Numbered from the stretch's first letter, positions 17,890 to 27,475 are shown. The stretch is 54,309 nucleotides of DNA from an uncultured Pseudomonadota bacterium (GCA_903891165.1 CAITDR010000632.1:1-54309), one strand, 5' to 3'. Program-made: numbers and translations. Notes: generated from the sequence alone by a model not told the origin.

Positions 17890-19182
17890 ATGTTGTCTCT
17901 GTGGTTGGTCGCATCGGCGCTGGCAGTGAGCCTGGAAGAAGCCTGGGATGCAGCCCAGAAAAACAGTCTCGACCTATCGCTGGTCCATGAACAGGTGGTG
18001 CAGGCGCAGGCGACCCGCTTCCAAGCCTTTGCGGCGATCCAACCGCAGATCTCCATGACCGGCAACTACATCTACAACGACAAGGCCACTGAGGTGGACC
18101 TGGGCTCGGGGCTCTTTGACTCTCTTCCCGAGGAATTTGCTCCTTTTTTTGAAGACGTGGTCATTCCCCCGACGGTGATCGAGCAGAAGTCCTACTTCAC
18201 CTATGAGCTGCAGATCGCCCAGCCCCTTCTGAACGGTCAGGCCTTTCCCGGTCTGCGGCTGGTAGGCCAGAACCTCAAGGCTGCACGCGCCGAAGAGCAG
18301 GATGTGCGCGGAAAGCTCCGTGGTGGACTGGCGAGAGTCTACTATGGTCTGGTGGTGGCACGGGAAGCCCAGAAGCTCACCGATGAGGCGGTCGCCAATG
18401 CCACAAGACACGCCGAGATGGTGGAAAAGCAGCTCGCAGCGGGCCTGGCGCCCCCCAATGCCTCGCTCCAGGCGCAGCTGGCGGTGGCGCGGGCCGAGCG
18501 CGAGCGGGCGAACGCGGCCGCCTCCGTTCAGCGGGCCGAGCAGGCTTTTGCGCTCTTGACCGGCCTGGATCCGGCAAGCCCCGTCAGCCTTCCCGAAACG
18601 CTCCCCCTTCCCGTGGACAGCCTGGATGCAGCCTTGGAGGCCGCACTGGATGCACGTCCTGATCTGGAAGCCGCTGGCTACCGGATGAATGCCGCCGAGG
18701 CCAACCGCAACCTCTCCTATGCGGGCTGGCTGCCTTCGCTGACGGGGGTTTTCCGCCTGAACGTCAACCCAAAGACCGACTTCAACCCCGATCCTACCCG
18801 CTGGAAGCTGATCCTGAACGCGCAGTGGAACCTGTGGGATGGCGGCATGCGCATCGGTGCCAACCAGGTGGCCTCCAGCCAATACCGCCAGGCCAGCGAT
18901 GCCCAGGAGAAGGCGAGGTTAGAGGCCGAGCAACAGGTGACCCTGGCCTGGGAAGAGTATAGTCGCGCATCTGTTGCGGTGGAGGCGGTCGAGCGCGAGG
19001 TGCGCCTTGCGGAGGACAACCTGCGGCTGGCCGAGGTGGCCTATCAGGCGGGCACCCTGACCTTTCTGGATCTGGAAGATGCACGTCTGGGCTGGAAGGC
19101 CGCCCGGATGAGCCAGCTTGCGGAGCGGATGAACCGCGATCTGGCGGTGATCGACCTGACCGTCGCGATCGGCCGCTACTAA
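17890..19182 (+). CDS. TolC-family outer membrane efflux protein
   Basis: The protein has 430 residues with signal peptide MLSLWLVASALAVS. It has the two OEP (PF02321) repeats: 'LSLEEAWDAAQKNSLDLSL' is the family's opening helix, followed by long Ala/Glu/Arg-rich helices and 'YAGWLPSLTGVFRLNVNP'. The second half ends 'AYQAGTLTFLDLEDARLGWKAARM', a typical TolC closing motif. It should form a trimeric outer-membrane channel for efflux or type I secretion. No adaptor or inner-membrane pump gene is next to it. The ATG has GGGAGG upstream. Confidence 0.9.
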   Translation: MLSLWLVASALAVSLEEAWDAAQKNSLDLSLVHEQVVQAQATRFQAFAAIQPQISMTGNYIYNDKATEVDLGSGLFDSLPEEFAPFFEDVVIPPTVIEQKSYFTYELQIAQPLLNGQAFPGLRLVGQNLKAARAEEQDVRGKLRGGLARVYYGLVVAREAQKLTDEAVANATRHAEMVEKQLAAGLAPPNASLQAQLAVARAERERANAAASVQRAEQAFALLTGLDPASPVSLPETLPLPVDSLDAALEAALDARPDLEAAGYRMNAAEANRNLSYAGWLPSLTGVFRLNVNPKTDFNPDPTRWKLILNAQWNLWDGGMRIGANQVASSQYRQASDAQEKARLEAEQQVTLAWEEYSRASVAVEAVEREVRLAEDNLRLAEVAYQAGTLTFLDLEDARLGWKAARMSQLAERMNRDLAVIDLTVAIGRY

Positions 19183-19268
19183 CGAAAAACAGAAAAGGCC
19201 AGCCTGGGACTTCTGGTTCCCATGCCGGCTACTTCTCTATGCGGCGGCGGCTTCCTGCCCCCGGCCGG

Positions 19269-19700
<432 letters not shown>

Positions 19701-19825
19701 CCGATGAACTCCGCCGCGCGCGTATAGCGGCACCGGCGAAAACGGGCAAGGGGGAAAATGCGCGGCCCTTGATTGGCTGGCCGCGAAGGGCCTCATCGAA
19801 TAGACGGGGGGGCTCGGAGGCTCCC

Positions 19826-20992
19826 GTGCATATCGTCCTCGCCTTTTCTGGGGGTCTCGACACCTCCTACCTCCTTCGCCGCTTTGTGGCGGAGGGACAT
19901 CGGGTAACGGCGATCACCGTGGATACGGGTGGTTTCCCCGAGGAAGAACGTGCCGCGATTGCGACGCGCGCTGCCGAACTGGGTGCCCATGCCTATCAAT
20001 TGGTGGACGCACGCCAGCGGGTCTACGACCAGCACCTCGCCTACCTGATCAAGGGACATATCCGCCGCGGAGGCGTCTATCCGCTCTGTGTGGGTGCAGA
20101 GCGTGTGGTGCAGGCTCAGGTGATCGCCGAGCAGGCGCGCAGCCTGGGCGCCGACGCGGTAGCCCACGGCTCTACCGGCGCCGGCAATGATCAGATCCGC
20201 TTTGACGTCGCCATCCGCACGCTGCTCCCCGGCGCGCGGATCCTGACGCCGATCCGGGACGAGCGTATCACCCGCGACATTTCGGCCGCCTACCTCGCTG
20301 CACAGGGGTTTCCGGTCTCTGCTGCCCGCAAGGACTACAGCATCAACCAGGGTCTCTGGGGGGTCACCATCGGCGGCAAAGAGACGCACGATCCCTGGCA
20401 AAACATCCCCGCCGAGGTGTGGCCCACCACCGTCGATCCGGCCAAAGCGCCGGAAGGTGGCGTGGAGTTTGTACTCTCCTTCGACAAGGGCCTGCCGGAA
20501 GGCGGCCTACAAAAAGTGATCGAGCTGGAGCGGATCGGGGCGGCCCATGGGGTCGGCCGGGGCTACCACCTCGGCGACACCATCCTGGGCATCAAGGGCC
20601 GTATCGCTTTTGAGGCGCCTGCCGCCGAGATCCTTCTTACCGCCCATCGGGAGCTGGAGAAGTTGGTCTTGACGCGTCTACAGCTCTCGACCAAGGATGT
20701 GCTGGCTCAGCAGTACGGAGCACTCCTGCATGAGGGGCTCTATTTCGACCCGATCATGCGGGATATCGAGGCCTTTTTGGACTCCAGCCAGCAGGTGGTC
20801 ACCGGGGATGTGCGCCTGCATTTGGAGCGTGGGCGGGTGGAGGTGCGCGGCCTGCGCAGCCGCTACAGTATGATGGACGAGCGGGTCGGCAAGTATGGAG
20901 AGGATAACAGCCTCTGGTCGGGTGCCGATGCGCGTGGTTTTGCGACGGTCTATGGTCTACAAGGTGTTTTGGCGGCGAGGGCAAGGGCGTGA
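19826..20992 (+). CDS. argG: Argininosuccinate synthase
   Basis: The protein has 388 residues from GTG 19826, with GGAGG 5 bases upstream; an in-frame upstream ATG would add a non-conserved extension. The ATP-pyrophosphatase loop is 'AFSGGLDTSYLL'. Other blocks are 'VYPLCVGAERVVQAQVI', 'AHGSTGAGNDQIRFDVA' and 'SRKDYSINQ'-like 'ARKDYSINQGLWG', all family hallmarks. It catalyses citrulline + aspartate + ATP to argininosuccinate in arginine biosynthesis. It is the first gene of a tight operon: its stop overlaps the GTG of the next gene, which is followed by argC. Confidence 0.95.
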   Translation: MHIVLAFSGGLDTSYLLRRFVAEGHRVTAITVDTGGFPEEERAAIATRAAELGAHAYQLVDARQRVYDQHLAYLIKGHIRRGGVYPLCVGAERVVQAQVIAEQARSLGADAVAHGSTGAGNDQIRFDVAIRTLLPGARILTPIRDERITRDISAAYLAAQGFPVSAARKDYSINQGLWGVTIGGKETHDPWQNIPAEVWPTTVDPAKAPEGGVEFVLSFDKGLPEGGLQKVIELERIGAAHGVGRGYHLGDTILGIKGRIAFEAPAAEILLTAHRELEKLVLTRLQLSTKDVLAQQYGALLHEGLYFDPIMRDIEAFLDSSQQVVTGDVRLHLERGRVEVRGLRSRYSMMDERVGKYGEDNSLWSGADARGFATVYGLQGVLAARARA

Positions 20993-22044
20993 AAGTACTT
21001 TTGAACAAAATCACCTCGTCCACACGAAATGCCCGCCTCGCACGGGAGGTCATGCTGACCTCCAACATCGTTGCCAAGGAAGGCTCGGTGGTGGCGGTGC
21101 GGGCCATGGATCGCAAGACCGTCTACAACGAGGTCGAGGACATTCACGGTCGCATGGCGACGGTGAACGAGGGTGACATCATCGCCGGGGTGCTGGGGGA
21201 ACGTCGCGCACTACGCGGCTATACCGGAATTGTTCCTGAAAAAATCAACGTGGGCGACACGCTGCACCTGCTGAACCTGGGCGGGGTGGTGGGCCTCTGT
21301 ACCTCGGCCAACCCCGATGTGGGCCCCCCCTGCCGGGTCGAGGTGCTGGGGCAGGTGCTTTCCTTCCCGCGCCTCGGCGAGCGGGTGGGGGAGCCCGCGA
21401 ACATCCGCACCAACGCACTTCCGCTCTCTGATCTGTTGGAAGCCAGTGTTCCCCTGATCTATATCAGTGGAACCTGCATGAATGCAGGCAAGACTTTTGC
21501 CGCCTGTGAGATCATCCGCGGGCTGACCCGACGCGGTGTGAAGGTGGGTGCTGCCAAGCTGACCGGTGTCAGTCTTCGGCGGGATACCCTGAAAATGGAA
21601 GACGTCGGTGCCAGCCGTGCGCTCTCCTTTACCGACGCGGGTATTGTCTCCACCCGCCCCCAAACGGCCCTTCCCGTGGCGCGGGGACTGCTGAAGGCCT
21701 TGCAGGACCCTCACGAAGGAGTCAAGCTGGATGTGGTGGTGGTGGAGCTGGGCGACGGCATCATGGGAGAGTATGGTGTGCAGGAGATTTTGCGCACGCC
21801 AGACCTGATGAAGTTTGCTGCCGCACACGTCATGTGTGCGAACGATCCGGTGGGCGCCTGGGGGGCAGCCCGCTGGTTTGAGGAGGAGCTGGGGACCAAG
21901 CTGACGGTGATCTCCGGTCCCACCACCGACAACGGGGTGGGTCGGGGCTTCATCGAAAACAGCCTGGGCATTCCGGCGGTGAATGCCCGTGCTGAGGGAG
22001 ATCGGCTCGCAGAGGTGGTCTTTCAGGCGGTTAAAGCGCGATGA
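20989..22044 (+). CDS. P-loop protein (DUF1611-like) inside the arginine operon
   Basis: The protein has 351 residues from GTG 20989, overlapping the argG stop (GTGA). The first ~140 residues form a beta-rich domain. A P-loop follows: 'GTCMNAGKTFAACEII', with G-x-x-x-x-G-K-T. Then come 'GAAKLTGVSLRRD' and 'VVVELGDGIMGEYGVQE', like the nucleotide domain of DUF1611 or dethiobiotin-synthase-type ATPases. The function is not known to me. Placement between argG and argC with overlapping codons suggests a role in arginine, or related amino-acid-carrier, biosynthesis. The family assignment is by eye. Confidence 0.65.
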   Translation: MKVLLNKITSSTRNARLAREVMLTSNIVAKEGSVVAVRAMDRKTVYNEVEDIHGRMATVNEGDIIAGVLGERRALRGYTGIVPEKINVGDTLHLLNLGGVVGLCTSANPDVGPPCRVEVLGQVLSFPRLGERVGEPANIRTNALPLSDLLEASVPLIYISGTCMNAGKTFAACEIIRGLTRRGVKVGAAKLTGVSLRRDTLKMEDVGASRALSFTDAGIVSTRPQTALPVARGLLKALQDPHEGVKLDVVVVELGDGIMGEYGVQEILRTPDLMKFAAAHVMCANDPVGAWGAARWFEEELGTKLTVISGPTTDNGVGRGFIENSLGIPAVNARAEGDRLAEVVFQAVKAR

Positions 22045-22991
22045 TCCGCGTTGCTGTCCTGGGAGCCTCGGGCTACACCGGGGCGGAGACCCTGCGCTGG
22101 GTGCTGGGCCACCCCGATCTTCTCCTAATTGGGGCAACGGCCAATAAACACGCAGGAAAGAAGCTTTCCGCGCTGTGGCCCTCGCTGAACTGTGACATCG
22201 TTCTGACGACGGAGATTCCACAGGCCGACGTCTATTTTCTTTGTCTGCCGCATGGCGAGGCGGCGAAGCTGGCGCCGCAGCTCTCCGGAAAAATCATCGA
22301 TCTTTCTGGCGATCATCGCCTGGACACCGAGCAGACCCGGCGCTGGTACAAATTCGAGCGCGCCGGTGCCCCCTGGCTGTACGGCCTGCCCGAGCTGGGC
22401 CATCATCGCTATGCGGAAGTGGATCGTGTCGCAAATCCAGGTTGTTTTGCGACCGCACTGGCTCTTTCTTTGTTACCGATGCACAGGGCACTTCCCAACG
22501 TTGTCAGCGCAGTGGGCCTGACGGGTAGCACCGGGTCGGGCGCATCTCCGACGGAGGGCACCCACCACCCCACCCGTGCCGAAAACCTGCGTCCCTACAA
22601 GGACAAAGTGCTGAAGCACCAGCACGCACCCGAGGTGGAAAATGCCCTGGGCGGCGGCTTCCGCCTGGATTTTGTGCCCATTTCCGCGCCTTTGCGGCGG
22701 GGTATCCTGGTGACCATCCCGCTGCCCGGCGCCACCCTGGAGCGCTACCAGGACTTCTACGCGGGGAATCCGCTGGTGCGTATCTGCGACGCTGCGCCCG
22801 ATACCCTCGGGGTACTGGGCTCGCCACGCGCCGATCTCGGCATTGTCGAGGGAGAAGACGGGCAAGCTGTCGTCTTCTGTGCCATCGACAACCTGTGCCG
22901 GGGGGCGGGGAGTCAGGCGGTGGTCAACTTAAACCTGTTGATGGGCTGGGAAGCCACCCGGGGCATGCGGCAGCTTCCGCCGGTACCCTAG
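22041..22991 (+). CDS. argC: N-acetyl-gamma-glutamyl-phosphate reductase (ArgC; LysY-type possible)
   Basis: The protein has 316 residues. The N-terminal NAD(P)-binding loop is 'VLGASGYTGAE'. The catalytic Cys135 lies in 'NPGCFATA'. The other signatures are 'LPHGEAA', 'DLSGDHR', 'GSTGSGASP' and the His-containing 'HQHAPEV'. The reaction reduces acyl-gamma-glutamyl phosphate to the semialdehyde. Length is slightly short of the usual 340-350. The 'TGSGASPTEGTHH' block also fits enzymes acting on carrier-bound or other N-acyl substrates (LysY type), so the acyl group is uncertain. Its ATG overlaps the previous stop. Confidence 0.92.
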   Translation: MIRVAVLGASGYTGAETLRWVLGHPDLLLIGATANKHAGKKLSALWPSLNCDIVLTTEIPQADVYFLCLPHGEAAKLAPQLSGKIIDLSGDHRLDTEQTRRWYKFERAGAPWLYGLPELGHHRYAEVDRVANPGCFATALALSLLPMHRALPNVVSAVGLTGSTGSGASPTEGTHHPTRAENLRPYKDKVLKHQHAPEVENALGGGFRLDFVPISAPLRRGILVTIPLPGATLERYQDFYAGNPLVRICDAAPDTLGVLGSPRADLGIVEGEDGQAVVFCAIDNLCRGAGSQAVVNLNLLMGWEATRGMRQLPPVP

Positions 22992-23039
22992 GCGACAAAG
23001 CACTGGCCTCCGTGCTACGCTTCCCTCTGCGGAGTACGG

Positions 23040-23543
23040 ATGCCCAGTTCCCCCAAAGTACGCCAGCTCTCGCCCGCGGTCTTGGCCGCCATCGGGCTTT
23101 CGTCGGCATGCCGTTTGGGTCCCTGCCTGAAATTTTCGGAACCTGATACCGGTCCCTGTCTGTCGCCTGTGGACACCGATACCGGGCCGGAGGACACCGA
23201 CATCGGTCCCTGCCTGGACATCGCCCCCCACTCGGACTCTCCGGGAGACTCGCGCGATAGTACAGATTCGTCCAAGGATTCCCGAGATAGCCACGACTCT
23301 GAGGTCGGCCCCTGCCTGTCGCCCGTGGACAGCGGCTGTGACAGCGGCGACAGCGGCTGCGACAGTGGCCAGCAGGCGCGTGCGGATGACGGCGGTATAG
23401 CAAGAGTGTTGGATGCGGCGAGGACCGAGCTTACCCAGGCATTTACGGTCGCCGTGGATGCCGTTCTTGAGCGTCGGGTTCTGCCGGAGGATGTGGCGGC
23501 CCGTTTGCGTGCCCTGAAGCAGGAAAACCTTGTCGGTAAGTGA
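23040..23543 (+). CDS. Candidate RiPP precursor with repeated GPCL motifs
   Basis: The protein has 167 residues, with GGAG 5 bases before the ATG. 'GPCL' occurs four times (residues 27-30, 38-41, 56-59, 90-93), three of them extended to GPCLS-P-V or GPCLD. Residues 66-110 are strongly Asp-Ser/Asp-Gly repetitive ('DSRDSTDSSKDSRDSHDS', 'SGCDSGDSGCDSG'). Cys are at 24, 29, 40, 58, 92, 100 and 107. Residues 117-165 form a charged amphipathic helix that could be the recognition region. The N-terminus 'SPAVLAAIGLSSAC' looks like a weak lipobox or leader. The next gene overlaps its end by 14 bases and encodes a SPASM radical SAM enzyme, so I infer a peptide modified after translation. I know no named family for it. 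It could instead be an exported Cys-rich lipoprotein. Confidence 0.6.
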   Translation: MPSSPKVRQLSPAVLAAIGLSSACRLGPCLKFSEPDTGPCLSPVDTDTGPEDTDIGPCLDIAPHSDSPGDSRDSTDSSKDSRDSHDSEVGPCLSPVDSGCDSGDSGCDSGQQARADDGGIARVLDAARTELTQAFTVAVDAVLERRVLPEDVAARLRALKQENLVGK

Positions 23544-24576
23544 GGCCGACTATCAGGTTCCCCGCCTGGATTTTGAGCTTTCTTCCGGCTGTGATCACCG
23601 CTGCGGCCACTGCTACAACGTCTGGAATGCCTCGCCCGGGGATCCACAACACGGCTACAAGCCCGGTCGGCCACTCTCCACGTCGGGTCTGAAGGCGTTA
23701 ATGGAGAAAGCGGTACGACAGAGTGGTGCGAACTACCTTTGTCTTACCGGGGGAGAGCCTCTTTTACGTGCCGATGCTTTGGAGCTGGTCCGCCATGCCT
23801 GCGCACTAGTGCCCACCGTGCAGCTCATCACCAACGGCAGCCATGTGCCGATGGAGACCGCCCGCGCCCTGAAGGAGGCGGGGCTGCGGCAGGTACAACT
23901 GACCTTGCTGGCGGGCAATCGCGAACTGCACGACCGCTTGAAAGGGGCCACCTGCTTCGATGACACCCTGCGCGCCGCTTTAAACCTGAAGGAGGCGGGG
24001 GTTTCGGTGCAGGTCTGTTTTGTGGCCATGCACGCCAATGCGGGGGAGCTATCGCCGGTGATGGAGCTATGCTGTGCCCTGGGAGTTCGTAGTCTATCGT
24101 ACAATCGGATGTCGCCCACGGGCGGTGCGGTGCACGAGGTGGAAGCCCTGATGCCCTCGGTGGAGGAGATCGAGGCGGATCTGGAGGTGTTGGAGCGGCT
24201 GGGACCCCGCTTTGGCATCCGTGTGGGTACGGCGATGCCGCTGCTTCCCTGCCTCTTTTCGCTGGATCGGTACCCACATATCCAATTCGGCTTCTGCAGC
24301 ACCGGGACAACCTCGCCGAACGTGGTCATCGACCCGGCGGGCAATTTACGCTCCTGCAACCTCTCTTCCAAGGTGATGGGCAGCCTGGTTCACTCCGACT
24401 GGGCCGAGCTGATGCAGAGTCCCTATCCGCGTGAGTTCAAGGCGAATATCCCAGATATCTGCCGTGGTTGTGCCTACGAGCATAGCTGCCAGGGCGGCTG
24501 CAAAGAGAGCGCCTTTGCGGTCTATGGTGACCATCGCCACCCAGAGCCACTCTTGGCCCGGAGTCTGGCGGGATGA
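23530..24576 (+). CDS. Radical SAM/SPASM peptide-maturase-like enzyme
   Basis: The protein has 348 residues from TTG 23530, with AGGA 5 bases upstream; the start lies inside the precursor gene. The radical SAM cluster motif CxxxCxxC is at Cys21, Cys25 and Cys28 ('GCDHRCGHCYN'), with the SAM-binding 'TGGEPLL' after it. The C-terminus is a SPASM domain for extra Fe-S clusters: 'NLRSCNLSS' and 'CRGCAYEHSCQGGCKES'. SPASM enzymes typically modify ribosomal peptides (thioether, Cys/Ser oxidation, C-C crosslinks). Overlap with the precursor gene upstream and with the B12 radical SAM gene downstream (ATGA) indicates one operon. Confidence 0.9.
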   Translation: MSVSEADYQVPRLDFELSSGCDHRCGHCYNVWNASPGDPQHGYKPGRPLSTSGLKALMEKAVRQSGANYLCLTGGEPLLRADALELVRHACALVPTVQLITNGSHVPMETARALKEAGLRQVQLTLLAGNRELHDRLKGATCFDDTLRAALNLKEAGVSVQVCFVAMHANAGELSPVMELCCALGVRSLSYNRMSPTGGAVHEVEALMPSVEEIEADLEVLERLGPRFGIRVGTAMPLLPCLFSLDRYPHIQFGFCSTGTTSPNVVIDPAGNLRSCNLSSKVMGSLVHSDWAELMQSPYPREFKANIPDICRGCAYEHSCQGGCKESAFAVYGDHRHPEPLLARSLAG

Positions 24577-27428
24577 ACGCCCCTTCGGTCCTGCTCCTTT
24601 CGCCGGGCGTGATCCGCTGGTCGGACCAGGATTTTGGGTTGCCGCACCTCGTGGCCATGGGGACAGTGCTCCAGAAAGAGCTGGGGTTGAAGGTACACAT
24701 TCTGGATCTGGGCTACGAGGGCAGCGACCACCGTGCCCTGGCCCAGACCCTCGAAGCGTTGAGCCCATTTTTGTTCATCGGACTCTCCACCTACAGCAGC
24801 TTTGACTATCGTCGTTGTCTGTCGGTGGGTCGTTTTTTGAAGCAGCTCTATCCGGACACGCCCTTGGTGACCGGGGGCTACCATGCCTCGGCGCTGCCGG
24901 GAGATCTGGATTTCGACGGTTCTCCCTTTGATGTGGTGGTGCAGGGAGAGGGGGAGCTGCCCATTCTGAAGGTTGCGCGGGCGCTCCTGGGCGGCGAGCG
25001 ACCACAGCGTCGCTACGCCACCGAGCTGATCCAGGATCTGGATGAGCTGCCCCTGTTGGACTGGAGCCTTCTGGATCGCTACTGGCCCCGTGCCCATGCT
25101 CTTGGGAGAAAGCTGCAAATTACGCTGTCGCGCGGCTGTCCCTACCACTGCACCTTTTGTATGGAGCGTGCAAAAACCGGCTACCAGTGGCGGGCATTTT
25201 CACCCACGCGGGCCGTGGCTGAGCTGGAGAACCTGGCGCGGCACACCGACCTGGGCGCCTGGGTGGTCAATATTGCCGATCCACTCTTTGGTTTTGTCCG
25301 GCGCTGGCGCAAAGAGGTGCTCGACGGCATTTTGAAGGCCGGGCTGGTTCCCCGGCAGTTCTGGACGCTGACCCGCAGCGACGATCTGGACGAAGACGAC
25401 GTACAAATGCTGGCCAAAGCACGATTTTCTATTGGTATCGGGCTGGAGAGTGGCAGCCCGGCCATGCTGAAGATCATGCAGAAGGGCAACCACCCCGATG
25501 CCTACCTGGGTGCAATCCTGCGGTTGGCTGAGCTGTCGCGACGGCATGGGCTGAGCTGGGCAGCAAATATTATCGTCGGACATCCAGGTGAAACACCGGA
25601 GACCATGTGGGAGACCCGCAATTTTCTGGAGGCGCTCTACCTCTCGGCCCCTGAGACCTGCGGCTGGTTGTCGGTGGACCCCTTCCGGCTCTACCCCGGT
25701 GCGCAGGTCCACCAGCAGATGGAGGATTGGGAGCAGCGCTACGGCAGTCGCTTCTACCATAAAGAGTGGTGGAAAAGCTGGTACGATGGCCCCTTCCAGG
25801 CACAACATCTTGACCCGTCAAGAGAGCTGTCCTACGAGGATCGTGTGCGCTTCTATCACGATGCCTATGGGCCTCTGATGGCGGAGGTGCAGCAGCGTTT
25901 TCGGGGACAGGGGCGGAACATCGACCGGGTGTTTGAGCGTAGCCTCGCCGAGCAGCGTGCCAACCTGGATGCCGGACAGCGGGACAGAATGATCGCCTTG
26001 GGACGCCGGATTCAGACGGCAGGCTCCACGCTGGAGCCGGGGCGTCCCTTGGGCCTCCAGGTGCGGGATACGCGGGTACGCCGTCGGGAGCAGGCGGTCG
26101 CTCGGATGTTAGAAAATGGCCTGCTTCGTACGGAAGGGGTGCTGGAAGCCCTTTTGGAGGTGGAGCCTTCGGCCTTTATGCCCGAGGAGGTGGCCGAGGC
26201 ACTCTTGGCGGACCGGCCGGTGCCCGTGCCAGAGGGGGAGGCGCCCTGGGGGCCGGGGCTCTCGGTGTTGGTGCGGGTGCTGGAGGGTCTGGCCTTGGGG
26301 GCAGGGGAGCGGGCAGCGGATCTGTCGGCGAGAAGTGGCTATGTAGCCGCCCTTTTTGCCGAGCTGGTGGGGCCGGGCGGGCAGGTGCTCGCCCTGGCGC
26401 CGGGCACAGAAGTGGAGGATCTGGCGGAGAGCCTGCGGGCCTGGCCACAGGTGCGGGTGGAGGGGCGCCAGCCGGAGCAGTCCTGGTCGATATCTGGTAC
26501 TTTTGATGGGCTCTATCTGGGTGCGGCACTTCCAAAAATGCTGCCGCTTTTCCGACGGGCGCTGCGTCCAGAGGGGCGAGGCTACTTTTTTGTGGGCCCC
26601 CGCTTCCGAAGCCAGGATCTGCTCTGTGTGACCGGGGAGGGGGAGCAGCGGTTGGGGCGCTTTTCCGTGGGAGTCCTGGGTGGGGCGGGGGGCTGGGTGC
26701 CCGCACGCAGCAGTACGGGCATGGCGCCCCGGTTGAGTTTTTCTTGCTGGCCGGGGGTGGAGGCGGGTTTTCGGGTATTCTGGGGGGTGGATCTGGGGGT
26801 GGATGCAGCCACCCAATGGGAGCCGGGGCAGGAGCTGCCGCCCTGGGCGGGGGAGCTGGCGGCGGCCTGGAAGGCGGCGCCGGGGCGGCTGAGTCTGTTG
26901 GCGGAGATCCTTCGCTATCGGGAGGTGGGGAGCCTTCGCGCGGCGCTAGAGAGCCCGCCGGGGCCGCTGCGCGACGATGCGGGACGGGCACTGGTCCGGG
27001 TCTTTTTGGGCGCCTTGAAGGAAGAGGGAGCAGAGATGCCCGAGCTTCCTGGCCAGCTTGCGCGGGATCTGGAGCAGCTACGCGGGCTGTTGTACCGGGA
27101 GCGCCAGCCGCCCCCGCTGCGGGTGCTGCATGTGCCGGCACTGGGTCGGAGGGGGCGAGCCATGCAGGTGGGAGAGGAGCGGAGAGTGGCGGTTTCGCTG
27201 CTGGAAAAACGGGAACACATCGTGATGCAGGTCTTGCACGAAGAGGTGCATCCGCTCACCGATCCACTGGTGGAGGGGCCGCAGGGGGACACCCGGAAAG
27301 ACAGCCCCGGCTGGTCGCTGCACCACGAGCGCGAACAGCTTGCAGTTGCCGCCACCGAAGCCTTTCTTCTCCAAAAAGCGCCCGGGTGGATCGGTCCCTT
27401 CCGGGAGTGGGTCGAGCAGATCGGCTGA
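24573..27428 (+). CDS. Fusion: B12-binding radical SAM, PCMT-like methyltransferase and HExxH domain
   Basis: The protein has 951 residues. Residues ~5-140 are B12-binding-like and lack a clear DxHxxG, so B12 may bind base-off or not at all. Residues 180-400 form a radical SAM domain with Cys189, Cys193 and Cys196 ('GCPYHCTFC') and 'GIGLESG'. Residues ~500-700 resemble protein-L-isoaspartate O-methyltransferase: 'RMLENGLLRTEGVLEALLEVEPSAF', then 'LSARSGYVAALFAEL' for the SAM-binding G-x-G-Y block, with its first Gly degenerate. Residues ~845-951 contain HEEVH at 889-893, a zinc-metallopeptidase HExxH motif. Overlap with the SPASM gene suggests it acts on the same peptide: C-methylation or other radical chemistry, Asp methylation and possibly cleavage. 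The domain order is read from sequence; the pathway is inference. Confidence 0.8.
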   Translation: MNAPSVLLLSPGVIRWSDQDFGLPHLVAMGTVLQKELGLKVHILDLGYEGSDHRALAQTLEALSPFLFIGLSTYSSFDYRRCLSVGRFLKQLYPDTPLVTGGYHASALPGDLDFDGSPFDVVVQGEGELPILKVARALLGGERPQRRYATELIQDLDELPLLDWSLLDRYWPRAHALGRKLQITLSRGCPYHCTFCMERAKTGYQWRAFSPTRAVAELENLARHTDLGAWVVNIADPLFGFVRRWRKEVLDGILKAGLVPRQFWTLTRSDDLDEDDVQMLAKARFSIGIGLESGSPAMLKIMQKGNHPDAYLGAILRLAELSRRHGLSWAANIIVGHPGETPETMWETRNFLEALYLSAPETCGWLSVDPFRLYPGAQVHQQMEDWEQRYGSRFYHKEWWKSWYDGPFQAQHLDPSRELSYEDRVRFYHDAYGPLMAEVQQRFRGQGRNIDRVFERSLAEQRANLDAGQRDRMIALGRRIQTAGSTLEPGRPLGLQVRDTRVRRREQAVARMLENGLLRTEGVLEALLEVEPSAFMPEEVAEALLADRPVPVPEGEAPWGPGLSVLVRVLEGLALGAGERAADLSARSGYVAALFAELVGPGGQVLALAPGTEVEDLAESLRAWPQVRVEGRQPEQSWSISGTFDGLYLGAALPKMLPLFRRALRPEGRGYFFVGPRFRSQDLLCVTGEGEQRLGRFSVGVLGGAGGWVPARSSTGMAPRLSFSCWPGVEAGFRVFWGVDLGVDAATQWEPGQELPPWAGELAAAWKAAPGRLSLLAEILRYREVGSLRAALESPPGPLRDDAGRALVRVFLGALKEEGAEMPELPGQLARDLEQLRGLLYRERQPPPLRVLHVPALGRRGRAMQVGEERRVAVSLLEKREHIVMQVLHEEVHPLTDPLVEGPQGDTRKDSPGWSLHHEREQLAVAATEAFLLQKAPGWIGPFREWVEQIG

Positions 27429-27475
27429 TCAGGGGGCGTCGGGGTCCAACCTCATTGGAATTCACTCCCCACTCC

